This document shows, in pieces, positions 46,769 through 57,599 of a stretch of DNA of 64,000 nt. Each line of letters opens with the position of its first letter. Position 1 is the first letter of the stretch. The position numbers were made by a program, and so were the translations under genes. The DNA is from Cylicocyclus nassatus (taxonomy: Eukaryota > Nematoda > Chromadorea > Rhabditida > Strongylidae). The stretch covers positions 29,925,521-29,989,520 of the forward strand of contig CATQJL010000001.1 in NCBI GenBank assembly GCA_958299035.1, read 5' to 3'. Under the pieces are notes generated by a model. It ran no database searches. It worked only from the letters and a program-made list of their open reading frames with translations, and was not told the DNA's origin.

Positions 46769-47984
46769 CAGGATTGATAAATAACCGCCCAACAATCTGT
46801 ATAAGAGCAGAGGCGGCGCCTCAAAGCTTTTAACAGCGATAGGTCTCGCAGCAGTAAAATAACGCCGAAATTTGACATTTTTGACGACATAGTGTTGAGG
46901 TAGCGTTTCGGATGAGAAGCTCTTATCTAACGGCAAGAAGTTCATTCGATAATCTACCATTGAAAAGTTTAGTGTTTACCTACTCTATAATGAATAACCA
47001 ATATGAAAGAATGAAAAGCTGCACATCGAATAGCATGTTTGGTAAAGTGCAATGATTGCGGACAAACATGGCAATGGTTGGACTTTCGATCTCCTTCAAT
47101 GACTTTGCTTTGCAAGATACTTCGTTTCGAAGTTTCCTATTGGTTAATTCGTGGTTTCGTTGGGAAACTGATGTAAAGCTGCTGGTTAGCTGATGTCATG
47201 AAAACGCAGTTAACATGATGGTTTCAACCACGTATGACTAATAAGTCAATCGTTCATTGATATATACCTTGTGTGTAGTACGAAAGTAAACTTGAGATAA
47301 AGAGGAGCAGATCCCACATAAGGGAACATGCAGGGAAAAAATTAGACCAAGTTTTTGGTCCATTTCTTACCGTGAATCATTGCGCTTCCGCTGTTGGTTA
47401 TCGTTCCCTTTTCTAGTGAAAAAACTCCATTTGCAGCAGTGTCAAGAATGGAAGCCGTTACTTTTAAAGGCAGCTGCAAATAACACAAACCCTTGCATAT
47501 ATTATCGCACCCATCTCCAACTCTGCAACTTTTGCTGGACCATAGGAAGCTAGGTACAAAATAAGATAAAAATGAGCAAATCTGCTCTGGAAACCGTTGA
47601 GAAAGGTCTCCTTGCTAGAATTTCTCGTTACTTTTACATCAGTAGTTTCCTTCACCGCTTGAAGAGAGTTGAATGCATTTCAACGTTAGTTTCCCACAAA
47701 ATCACTGCTTGATATTCTTACATCGTTTTGTTTTTCATAATATACACTTTTCCCACAACTTCTTACTCCCGAAACGTGGAACCTCCGGAAACACCTTCGA
47801 TGTGCTATTGCAATGGCTGCGAAAGTTGCTGAGATACAAACCTCCAAAAATCGCTTGCGAACCACTATGGAATGCGTTTTCTTGCACATCAAAGCTTGAC
47901 AACACTGATTGCGGATGGTCTAAGCTAATCCAAGGATTTTGATATCGTCAAAATCTAAAGGTTTAATTACCCAAGATTGAGATT
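46769..47984. other. Intergenic stretch without a resolved gene
   Basis: Around 47755-47890 several frames on both strands are open and protein-like, including a minus-strand frame beginning SFDVQENAFHSGSQ after an acceptor-like TGTTGTCAAG. I could not decide between them or build a gene. The rest looks noncoding. Confidence 0.35.
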
Positions 47985-48161
47985 ATGTTTCGTGTACAGC
48001 AAGCCCCAGCCGGTCCACCCCCACTTAATACACGATTTGCCATGGTGAATTCCATCTACAACACTCCATTTCATTGGTCTGTCTTCAAGGGTCTGATTGG
48101 TTTCGTCGCTGGTGTTGTGATTGCTCGAACTGTCAGTGAAGAATGTGCGAGTTCTCTTTAG
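47985..48161 (+). CDS. Candidate 58-residue single-pass membrane microprotein
   Basis: A complete frame from ATG to TAG encodes 58 residues: a Pro/Ala-rich start (MFRVQQAPAGPPPLNTRF), then NTPFHWSVFKGLIGFVAGVV as a short membrane segment, then a polar tail IARTVSEECASSL. Codon choice and the ordered layout (amphipathic N-terminus, aromatic boundary, one helix) look like a real small membrane protein, perhaps mitochondrial, but I do not recognise the family. An AATAAA at 48388-48393 could serve as its polyadenylation signal. It is too short for standard ORF cut-offs. It could also be the last exon of a longer gene. Confidence 0.5.
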   Translation: MFRVQQAPAGPPPLNTRFAMVNSIYNTPFHWSVFKGLIGFVAGVVIARTVSEECASSL

Positions 48162-48680
48162 TTGCCAGAAGAAGAACGATGGATGTGTAGTAATTGACAT
48201 GCTTCAGTTCAATGTATGCATCCGAAATTAGTTGACTAGGCGTCATTGATAAAGATTTTTTTGAGAACAAAAAGTTATGTGCTACACAACTTGAACGAGG
48301 GATGGTACAAGTCGCAAACAACGACATCATTACATGGTTAATCGGCTTGTAACTTAATTTGTTCTCAAGTTATCTTGGAAATTTTTCAATAAAGAACTCA
48401 GAAACTCAGAAGAAAAACTGTTGTCGGTGCATTGTTCCACTTTTTTGGTCTCTTACATTAAAGAGTTAGTTTTTTTTTATTTTCCAAGTTCGCAAAATGA
48501 AAAAAAGTCGCACAAACTAGTAATCAGATTCTTGCTTATACATACAATAGTGACCCTTCAACAATAGATTGCGAAAAATCAACAACATTGATATCTGATA
48601 AGTCTTACTTACTTGGGTATGACTCATTCGTCCTTTTGTGACTCTTCCAAAAAACCAAGGACATGAGCAAATAGCCGTAT

Positions 48681-48700
48681 GTACACAAAAAACGTGTCCA
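48681..48700 (+). promoter_or_regulatory. 20-nt element shared with gene E upstream region
   Basis: GTACACAAAAAACGTGTCCA, 19 of 20 identical to 42107-42126, about 145-165 bp upstream of the gene F start codon. The ACGTG core could bind a bHLH- or bZIP-type factor; this is inference. Confidence 0.45.
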
Positions 48701-48844
48701 TTGACAAATATCTCCAAAGTCGTGCACTATTTAGTGTCTTTTGACGATTTTTTACTCACATCACTTTTTTTACAGTAGTAATGCCGTTGTCTACCATATC
48801 TTCAAAAAAAAAAACACTCAAATGAAACAGTTTCAGATTTTTCT

Positions 48845-50816
48845 ATGCTGCCTACATTTTTTTACACAGTTTTGGCGATTTTAACATTTTCTGCTATCGC
48901 CTCAGCAAATGTAAATGATACGCAGCCAGAGCAACAATTACGTGATAAGAGGTCCGTCGCGATCTACATATGCGGGAATGTAATCTCAGCTAACCGTAAG
49001 TCAATCAATTTTACTTTGAAAATCAGTTTACTCAGGATTTTCTTGCTCGAAGTGGACATTCCGGGTCGGATGTGTGCACGAAAAAGACTTAAAAGTCCGT
49101 TTGTTGCGTATTTTTCTATCATTCAAACCTATAATTCAAATCTGAGCTTCTTTCTCCAAAAATGACAAGAAAAATTGTCGCACTTGTATTCGTTTCGTGG
49201 ACTGAGTTGAAGGACTAACCATCAACTGCTGCTCAGAAAAGTTGGCGATCGTCCAATGTGGCGGAGACACGGCTCGCCACAGCTGGCACTGGGTCAAGCT
49301 GGATATCGTTTTTGGGACAAAAAGCAAAGAAGGTATCGTTTGGTGACCGAAAAGGCACATAGAACTTGCGACGCTTTTTTCAGTCGGCATTTCGTTTTTT
49401 GAGAGTTTTTTACGTTTAGGACCTAGGGTCAAAGGGGACTTCGTACGAAATTTTCAAGATCAAAGGGGACCTCGTCTAAAAATTTCTCCGGTGCCAGCTC
49501 CTGCAGAGCCCTGTCTGGGGATACTGATCTTACTGTCACACCCTCGAACATTTAAAGTTTGAAAATTGGCAAAAAATGTTGTTTTCACAAGAAAAAACGC
49601 TTTGGACCCAACATTTGAAAGATCAGAGAATGACCAAAATTATTGAAACCGACATTGCCCTTTTTTCGAGTCTTTAGTACTGGTTGAGTTGTCATGCCAA
49701 TTCTACGAAAGATGATAGGAAAACATGAATCCTAGCTTATGCATGATTACTTTTTACGTGGCTCAAAATAAAAGTTTTTTTGTTAGTTTGAATGAGAAAA
49801 ATGCTAAAGATTCTTCTTAGAAAATGAATAAATTAGGACGTCCTAAAATATCTTTGATTTGTTCAAACGAGCACCATATCCTGCAACCAAAGATTTTTGG
49901 AAGACCTCGGTCACATTCGACAAACTTTCCATCCTCTTTTGAACGTTCGTGATCGCGTTGCAGTGCAGCCAGTGAACTCTTTGTAAAATACCAAAAATCA
50001 GGATCTTTTGGTCATGGTCATATTGCGCTATCTTTTGTCAGTTTTTGTACAGACTTCCCCTTAGCCCAAAAACGATTATAGAACAAATCCTATGAGAAAC
50101 AAAGCAGTGTTTCTCTGTTTCATAGCTCGCCATAAGTTTTTCCATATTTGGTCAACTCATACTTCATAGAACCTTGAAGGCTGCACCGTAAAAATTCGAA
50201 CAACCCAGATTCGCACACTTGCTTTGTAGACAAAATCAGTGCTGAATCATAATTCATTTTTTAAAGTCTCAATGCGTTTGTGTCTGAAGTAGGCCAGCTT
50301 AAATCCGGTGGTTTTAATAAAAATTTCATTGAAAAATAAGGGTGAGACATAAAAAAGTGAACAATTGTTTTGTATCCTTCAAGGTTTGCTCAATAGTGAA
50401 TCACAAAGGGTCACAGACATAGAATATTCTATGATTGTTCGTGATATGTAAACCTCAGAGACTTTTCATTTTCAGCTTGCACCTACCAAGTCCCAAGTCA
50501 ACCAAGGTATACAGCCCCTACCTACTCTTATGTTCCGTACCAAACTCCCTATGCTGCCTATCAATACCCGGCTTACTGTTACTACTATCCATGCTACACC
50601 CCGATCCAACCTCAGATCCAACCCCAGGTTCAACCTATACCTCAAGGACCTGCGTCAAAGCTACAGTGTGTAGGTAGGGCACATCAAACCAATTTTTGAA
50701 AATCTAATAAGCTTGAATTTCTAGGTCCATGTATAAATTCTCAGTGTCCTCAGGGATACACATGCAACGAATACTCCGTTTGCTGCGCACCTTATGGAAG
50801 TGTACCGACACGATAA
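48845..50816 (+). CDS. Gene F: secreted Pro/Tyr/Gln-rich CC-domain peptide
   Basis: Exons are 48845-48995, 50476-50673 and 50725-50816, with introns of 1480 and 51 bp, all phase 1 (donors GTAAGTCA and GTAGGGC, acceptors TTTTCAG and TTTCTAG). The frame is 441 nt, 146 residues. The signal peptide covers residues 1-21. The propeptide ends LRDKR, then SVAIYICGNVISAN is shared in pattern with gene E. Exon 2 has Tyr/Pro/Gln-rich sequence with a CYYYPCYTPIQPQIQPQVQP segment. The CC module starts at residue 115: CVGPCINSQCPQGYTC, then a CC pair and a tail ending PTR. Exon 1 has exactly the same length as in gene E. An acceptor AGTTTCAG lies 8 nt before the ATG, suitable for spliced-leader addition. 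Probably extracellular; role unknown. Confidence 0.87.
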
Positions 50817-50819
50817 TTC

Positions 50820-52314
50820 AAACTGAAGTGCACAATCTCACAGACAATGAAAACCATAACACCTATTATTTACTATTAGACCACAACATATACCATTTTT
50901 AATTTTGTTTTTTCCCTTTTTTACTTCAACATCAAAAGTCCAAAGTAGTTAATTTACAATAAGCTTTTATCTTTGATTTTTCATTTTCTTTTGCGAAATT
51001 AAAAGCCGAAGATAATTGTAATAAGGTTGACTCTGCACTTAAGGCATTGCTTATTGGACTTTTCTTGTTTTTTGACCTTCTCCCTCAGAATTTTTGATTT
51101 CCGTAACAAGATATCAAAACACAAGCTCTCTTCTGCTTTTTTTGAAGTATCTAAATTTTTTGGAGTACTCTTGCACATCTAAGTGAAAAATCGATTTTTT
51201 AGGGCCATTAAGATTTTTACTGAAGCACTTTCGAAGAAAACAGAAACTATAAGTCTGAGGTCTTTTTACGATAGTCACATTTTCAGGAATTTTTGACCAA
51301 AAAATACTGATGATCTGAATTATCCACATGACTTAGACTCATGCTTGAGTAAAGAAATTCAAAACAAAACAAGAGCAGAGAAAAAAACTAGGTGTCTTTT
51401 TTCTGAGAAAAAACAAGATCTCTACAATTTAGACTCTATTATCGACTGATCTTGCGATCTGAAACCTTGGGTTGTTACGTGAATAAATAAACATCCTCAG
51501 AGTCAAGTGTTATTTCATGTCACATTTTCTCGACTGGAGACGTCATCGGTCGGAAAATGGTCACAGCGTGTTTGTTTTCGCAAACGTCGTCCCAATACAG
51601 ACTGTACTTCAAAGGTCATCAAGTCTCATTTCGCAACAATACTTTGCTCTCCAGACAGCGATGTTGCCGTCTTTGCTTTGCTCTGAGAATTTATTGGCTT
51701 ACGGTTGGCATACTGTAGCGCGCAGAATGCAAGCCTCCGCAGTTTTATCATCTGGCACTATTAGCAGGCACTGTATTTCGGCAGTCACTTTATGTAATCT
51801 GAACATTTCACGGCAATTTACACAGAGTGATTCAAAGAATCGGAAAATGGTGCCATTACGTAGATGAATGAACTGAATACGACTTACCAGGGAAGTATAG
51901 GGTGTTCGAAAAATCGTGACGATGGCGTGACCTCGCGCGACATGCACTTCCGGCAGCCGCATTTTCTTGGTTTTTTCATCACTTCTCGAATGCTTTTTCT
52001 GCTTACCTATGATAGTATATAGATATTGGAAGTGACTGAGCTAAGCATTTATGTGATGCCTTTTTATATGAGTGTTTTATGCTCCTGTGGGCCTAAAGAC
52101 CGCAGTCATACCTGTCGTCACGATTTTAGGAATGATCTACACTTTTAATGGCCGTGATCGCTTGATATGGGATGCACATAGGCTAAAGCATTGTCAAACA
52201 CTGATTTCAAATCTGCATTCAGTTTTTGCGAAACGCCCTTCTGAAGGAAGCTATGGAAGCCTGAAAATCCCTTTTTTGAGCGCTCTTCAAGTTTGATGAC
52301 GCATGCTAATATAT
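50820..52314. other. Intergenic stretch with one weak exon candidate
   Basis: On the minus strand, 51703-51798 has an acceptor (TGAAATGTTCAG), an open frame LHKVTAEIQCLLIVPDDKTA and onward, and a donor CAACC/GTAAGCC. Joining it to the upstream open frame ending at 51890 produces a stop, so no gene is called. Otherwise no feature was recognised. Confidence 0.3.
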
Positions 52315-53355
52315 TAGGTCGTTCCGAAAGTAATGTCGCTTTTTTCAAATGAACGCCACATCTCGAGTAACAAAGATGTGTAGGAGGTTCAGGTAGCATT
52401 TGATGCAGCATTTCATTCTCTTTCCAACGGTTACATAATCACTGTACAAGATGCAATAACCTTCCGAAAAATTATCAAAATCTGCGACCCATGCTTTTTG
52501 AGAGGGCCAAGTTTCACAATTTTTCTGAATTTTTACAACAACCTTCGGAAGGAGTCCAAGTAATAGATGGATAGAGCAATCCTTACAGAAAACAGTACAC
52601 TTACTTTTAACTTACACAATTTTTTTCTACTTTCCAGAGCTCGTCATAATTTTTGTATCGATTTTTTTGGTAGGACCATCAAATTTTAACGGGCTAGCTT
52701 TAAACATAAATGCATCAAACACCAATAAATATTCGGATTTTGAAACTTACAAAGACGGATTATGGTTTAACACTAATTTTACAAACCAAATGAGCGTTCA
52801 TCGCTTCAGGTTAGCAACTTTCGAAAATTCCGGGTACAGCCTGGGGCGCCCTGGAAATCCTGAATTATGACGATTTTATCCCGAAAAACTTGATGAATCA
52901 GAAACAAAAAACAACTAATAGAAAGAGGAGAAAAAGCTGCGTCGAATAACACCCGAGCTGCTTGCCGGTTGTTGTTCTGTGAAGTTTGAGTTGACCAAAT
53001 ATGGAATTTGATGGAATTGAAAAATTGGTTCCAGAAACTCTGAGAAGCAAGATAAGGAAAAGGAAAAAATCAATCGGTGTCCTATAGGGTTTGCTCTGTC
53101 TATCTGTTATTTGTACTTCTTCGGAAAGTAGGTACAAAAATTCAGAAAAATAGCCGAACTTGACCATGGCAAAAAGCATGAGTCGCAGGTTTTGGTAATT
53201 TTTCGAGAGCTTATTAGATATTATGCGCTGAAATTACAGCCGTTAGAAAGAGGATGAAATGCTGCATCGAATGCTCCTAAGATCTCTTGAAAATCTTGAT
53301 TCCATGAAGTGTGGCGTGCATTTGAAAAAACGGACATTACTTTCGGAACGACCTA
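52315..53355. mobile_element. Mariner-end non-autonomous element
   Basis: The ends are TAGGTCGTTCCGAAAGTAAT and its complement, bounded by TA. The inverted similarity extends about 130 bp inward (GCATTTGATGCAGCATTTCA against GGATGAAATGCTGCATCGAA), followed by an unrelated-looking centre. The end sequence TAGGTCGTTCCGAAAGTAATGT is of mariner type. No transposase is visible in the 1.04 kb. Confidence 0.75.
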
Positions 53356-53364
53356 ATATTTTAG

Positions 53365-53632
53365 TGGTGGAGTGGTGTAGCGGTTAGCGCGTTGGCCTTT
53401 GGGACGAGAGGTCAGTGGTTCGAAACCGTTGGAGAAGCTTATTACACGCAGTTGCACCAGAAATTCTTTTTTAGCTCAAATATGTCAAAAAACATTGCTG
53501 TAAATGCCTGCAGACGGTTTTAAATGCACATATAACTCCACTCAAAGTACAAAAGAATCCTCCTCCAAATTCGAATCATTGCCTTCTTGCCTCTAATGCC
53601 AGCACGCTAACCAATACACCACTGCACCATTA
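53365..53632. repeat. Inverted pair of tRNA-like sequences
   Basis: The left unit has TGGTGTAGCGGTTAGCGCGT (A box) and GTGGTTCGAAACC (B box) at tRNA-like spacing. The right unit, on the complement, has GTGGTGTATTGGTTAGCGTG and GATTCGAATTTGG. They are inverted relative to each other with about 130 bp between. Neither folds into a complete tRNA, so this is a SINE-like inverted pair rather than tRNA genes. It starts within about ten bases of the mariner-type element end. Confidence 0.6.
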
Positions 53633-53967
53633 ATCTCTGTGCGCCAAAAAAGACATTTCAAAAACTCCACGACTCCTTTCAGAAAAGCGTTCCGCAGAAA
53701 CGGAATGCGGATTTGAAATCATCTTTCAAAAAGACTTTAGCCATACGCATCTCACATCAATCGGCCATGGCTATTGAAAGTACTTTCCTTGTCGATCTTA
53801 TGTTACACCATTGGCGGTCCGAGTTATCATTCCGGGAAGAGGGGAAGGAGGACGGAATTTCTTTTAATGTGTTAGAGTGTGGCGTTAGAATAAAGAAAAC
53901 TTTTTTAGTCATCATCTGATATTTTTCAAAATGGTCCCTTCAAAATGGTCTATAATTGTACTCACAG

Positions 53968-54087
53968 AATGTTTGCTTAGCTGGGACTTGTAACTGTTTG
54001 CCAGGCAATGATTACTGCGAAAAACTTGTGCGAGTGTGCGATATTTGCTCAGAGTGCTGTGTAAATTGTAAGTGCAAGAACTTCTGA
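53968..54087 (+). CDS. Candidate Cys-rich exon of a secreted protein
   Basis: After an acceptor (ACTCACAG at 53967, or TTGCTTAG at 53980) a frame reads NVCLAGTCNCLPGNDYC, then EKLVRVCDICSECCVN, with cysteines in a regular pattern including a CC pair. The frame reaches a donor-like AATT/GTAAGTGC at 54067 or continues to a TGA at 54087 (CKCKNF). Such spacing suggests a disulphide-rich secreted domain. No signal-peptide exon was identified upstream, so the gene is incomplete or a remnant. The family is not recognised. Confidence 0.4.
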   Translation, partial: NVCLAGTCNCLPGNDYCEKLVRVCDICSECCVNCKCKNF

Positions 54088-54339
54088 AGCTAAACGTTTT
54101 GAGTTTGCTAAGAGAGTTGATTCCAATGTTTCCATCCTATCAAAAGCATGCGCAAACAATTTCGATGGTCTGGCAAGCTCTATATTCGACAATGCTCATA
54201 GCTAACGAAAAACCACATTTTCCTCTCAGCTCGTTTTTAATCTACATTATATGTGATTGAAACGAGCTCTGTGTAAATTTCTAGGTGCTCTTGAGAACAC
54301 GCGTTGAATCTGCCAAACAATTGATGCCGAACTTCTGAC

Positions 54340-54428
54340 AAGCGAGGTCCGTTTAGTCGAAGTGGCCTTCTTGAATGAAACTAGTATGACTTTGAAGAGC
54401 ATCGAACGCTGATTCCAAATCTGTCTTA
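54340..54428. mobile_element. Arm fragment of the GTCGAAGTGGCC MITE family
   Basis: Contains TTTAGTCGAAGTGGCCTTCT and GCATCGAACGCTGATTCCAA, matching the arm of the adjacent full element. It lies directly before 54429. It is a broken older copy or a nested insertion. Confidence 0.6.
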
Positions 54429-54886
54429 GAGAAGGAAGGTTGGTAGAAGTGGCCTTTTAAAATAAAGTGCATACTGCCTTGTAGAGCTTGGAACGCTGAT
54501 TCCAAATCTACCTTTGCTATCTGCTGCGGGCTTTTGGGTGACGAATTATGGAGGTTTTTTGAGTAAAAATCTGAATGCAAAAATAGGGTAAAATCAATCG
54601 TAACCTTTTCCCAATGTTCAAATGAGGCAGCAACGAATTGGTATATTTGAATCAAGAATATTTGTTGCACCGAATGACCCGACCACCAATTAAGCCCTAT
54701 AAAAAGTGTCACGACTGATTTTAGCCTACTCTTGCATTCAGATTTTTATTCACAAAAACCTTCATAACTCGTCGACCAGAAGCCCGCAGCAGATAGCAAA
54801 AGTAGATTTGGATTCAGCGTTCTAAGCGTTACAAGGCAGTATACATCCCATTTAAAAGGCTACTTCGACCAAGCTTCCTTTCCTTG
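54429..54886. mobile_element. 458-bp MITE, relative of 32194-32656
   Basis: The arms match the 32194 element (GAAGGAAGGTTGGTAGAAGT and its partner ending AAGCTTCCTTTCCTTG), flanked by TTA on both sides. The central segment containing GGTGCAACAAATATTCTTGA is in the opposite orientation relative to the arms compared with the copy in unit B'. No coding capacity. Confidence 0.85.
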
Positions 54887-54889
54887 TTA

Positions 54890-56093
54890 GTTATCTGCCA
54901 AATGCCTCTAGACCCTGAGTTATGAGCCTTTTGGTTCAAAAAAAATCAAATACGTAAACAGAAGACAAACAGAAGAGACAGAAAGGATTAATCAGAGTTC
55001 GTCCAGAATTTCAAACAAGCCAGATTGTCAGAGCACTTCATTCAAACCCTTTTTGTTTAAAACACTTATGCTTCGCTAGAAAGACTGTAATGTTTGTTTT
55101 TAACTTGGACTACGCCTCCATTTCTCGCACCAAAAACCAGTTAAAACTTGGCATCCAGAGGTGCTTGGCAGATAATGAAAACAAATTTTCAGTCAGCGTT
55201 CAATGCTCTTGAATACGGTGTGGGACTCATTTGGGAAGCCACTTCTTCTCTTGTGTATAGGATGAGAGAATGGTGAAGCTAACATTGGACCTACTTTAAC
55301 GAATATGGGCAATGGCAAGCTAAAAGGGACTGCATCACGAAAGTTCGGGAGATTCCTCATAATAACCTACGCCCCATAAGATTGTCTTTACTTGTGCAAT
55401 TGCAAATTTTTGAGAAAATATCTAGGAAATCTTCAAAAAGTTTTTCGGGATTGTGTCAAACGCTCCCTTCCGAAAAGTCTTCTCCGACGCCGTCAATGTT
55501 GATTAAAGACACAAATTTCTTGGATTTTGTTTAGCTCTGTTTGATGTTCAAAATTCCGTGAAAACTGTAAAATTGAAGCTCATAAAGTAATATACACTAA
55601 GTGCAATCGAGATGTTATAGAATCCGAGAAGAGAGATAAATGGAAGAGTTTAGGATAGTGTAATTAGAAGTCGTTTCCTCAATGTCATTCAAATTTATTC
55701 ATGGCACTACTTTTACTAGAAAAATTACTATTCTTTCACGTCTACCTAATCCTTTGCGCCCTCAAATCTAAGCTGACAAGACTTCATTACGAAGCCTAGT
55801 CTTTTTGCACATTTGCAGAGTTGTGGGCTGGTCTATTGTTTACTCGCGTACTAAGTATTCTTCAGCGAAATTCCAGGAATCTTTGTGTTTGTAGTTACAA
55901 CGATTTTCATTCGCGAACTTGAGCATAAAGAAAAGAACAAATCGAGTGTAATCATCGTAAAAAAGCGAAATTCAACAAAAGAAATGTACAACAGAAAACA
56001 TGGCAGTATGCAGACTTAAACCAAGGTCTACAACATTGATCGTTTATGCAGGTTTTTTTTGACACACAACCTGTTTTTTTGACAAGTGGAATT
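54890..56093. other. Gene-free intergenic stretch
   Basis: No exon with coding character and splice sites, and no repeat partner recognised. Includes the 3' flank of gene G. Confidence 0.4.
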
Positions 56094-57582
56094 TCACTTT
56101 CCGATAGCCGCAGTCGTGCAACACTGATTGTTTGCGTTGCATGTGTAACCTGCCGGGCATTGTCCATTCACACAAGGTCCTAAAATTTAGAAAACATTTT
56201 TACTGGTTACAACATTTTCTGGGTCATCACTTACCTACGCATTGCTGAGTTGGAGTGAGGGCAGCTTGAGCAGCAATAGTTTGAGCAGCAACAGGTTGAG
56301 CAAAAGTTTGGGTTCCATAACCATAACCACCGTAGCCACCATAATTCCTACTAAATAGTAAAGGCCACATCATCATCATAGGCCACCACCACATCATACT
56401 GCCGTAGCCGCCACCATAGCCGCCATAGTAGCCTGAAACAGTATGCAACTCATTAAGTGAGTATTGTCAAAAGCTGAGCAAATGTCACAGTTTAAGACTA
56501 AAATTTGGCTTAGGAAGGTCTTACAACGACTTGATTCAAACTCTCATAGTACTGAGTGAAGCTATCAGCGCTACTGTATAAATTGAGGAGACCATGCAGC
56601 AGGCTTCGTATCGTTTATGATGACTTAAACGCTTGTGTATTAGGGTAAGGTTCCATAGTTAAAAGTGGCGGACCGAGGCGGACCCGAGAATGGATCGTTT
56701 TTGAAAGTGACATAAGCCCCTCTTTTATTCAACGGGATTGGCTGGTCGAAGGCGACCGCTCGTATCGGCGACGCAGTCTGGGTCTCTCCCGCGAGCGCGC
56801 TCTCTAATCATTCCCTAGTCTTGATGATTGATTGGGCGTCAAAGCCCCGCCTTCCAGCCGCTAATCACTTTAAATCAAAGTTTATATATAGAAGTAGCAA
56901 ATGAATAATTTTTGAGTTTCAAAATATCAGAAAAGACTTCTCACACTCGCGAGTGTAGAAGAAATTCTTCAAAGCTTACTAGATATTTGATGCAGCCCAG
57001 CTCGAAAAGATTTTTTTCAAACCAAAGTTGGTCCACGCATTACATGGGCCACATATGGTGTAGTAAAGCTGGTGATATAGAGATTTGTTTTGCTTTGACT
57101 ACAGCATTTGAGCGTCACTAGGCTACGGGCCGCAAGAGTTAAGAAAGTGCGCTCTATGGCCATTTTCATGCACAAGCTTTGTCAGATGATGAATGGATTC
57201 GAATCTCAGCGATATCCTCATTTCTTGATTCTGCCAATCGCAGATTCAATGTTTTCTCCATCTGTGTGATTTCAGAGAAATCTGTGAGTTTTTGCAAGAA
57301 ATAAAACTATGAAATAGACTGTCAAAATTTAAAAAATTCATAGCTTTTACGAAAAAGAAGTATTTTTTATATCAGCAGTTTCAAACTCTATATGGTAAAA
57401 AGAGGTGCGATTGATGTACGCTCGTAAACGTTAGATGGCTTACCTCTAGCAGGTTGCTGATCCTGACATAAGTGAATATTCAGATCCTGCTCTTGCCTTT
57501 TGTATCGCCTTTGTGTGCAGTTAAGAGATGAGACTGGAAGGGAGAAAGCAAGTGCAACGACGATGGATCGTGACGTAATCAT
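56094..57582 (-). CDS. Gene G: secreted Gly/Tyr-rich CC-domain peptide with a Met/Trp block
   Basis: Exons are 57444-57582, 56235-56432 and 56094-56179, with introns of 1011 and 55 bp, all phase 1 (donors GTAAGCC and GTAAGTG, acceptors GTTTCAG and ATTTTAG). The frame is 423 nt, 140 residues. The signal peptide covers roughly residues 1-20. RRYKRQ follows as a processing site, then a polar part with one Cys, then GYYGGYGGGYGSMMWWWPMM in exon 2, more GGY, and an Ala/Gln-rich part. The CC module from residue 111 is CVGPCVNGQCPAGYTC, then a CC pair and the tail TTAAIGK. Exon 1 is unrelated to that of the other members. It stands apart from the duplicated units. Function is unassigned. Confidence 0.87.
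56655..56710. mobile_element. Possible hAT-MITE end remnant in intron 1 of gene G
   Basis: GTGGCGGACCGAGGCGGACC and CCGAGAATGG...TTTTTGAAAGT resemble the left end of the 9624 and 13588 elements. No right end was found. A second such remnant may lie at 62890-62960. Confidence 0.3.
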
Positions 57583-57599
57583 TATTGAATTCTAAAATT

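Noticed and set aside
47673..47942. 89-residue plus-strand protein at 47673-47942
   Set aside because: Three frames including one on the minus strand look protein-like over the same bases; no start or splice evidence decides.
51699..51962. Minus-strand gene with exon 51703-51798
   Set aside because: Splice signals and frame look reasonable, but joining to the upstream open segment creates a stop codon and no other exon was found.
53365..53430. Possible tRNA-Pro gene with a TTTGGG anticodon-loop-like string
   Set aside because: The anticodon stem does not pair and the sequence has an inverted partner; treated as SINE-like.
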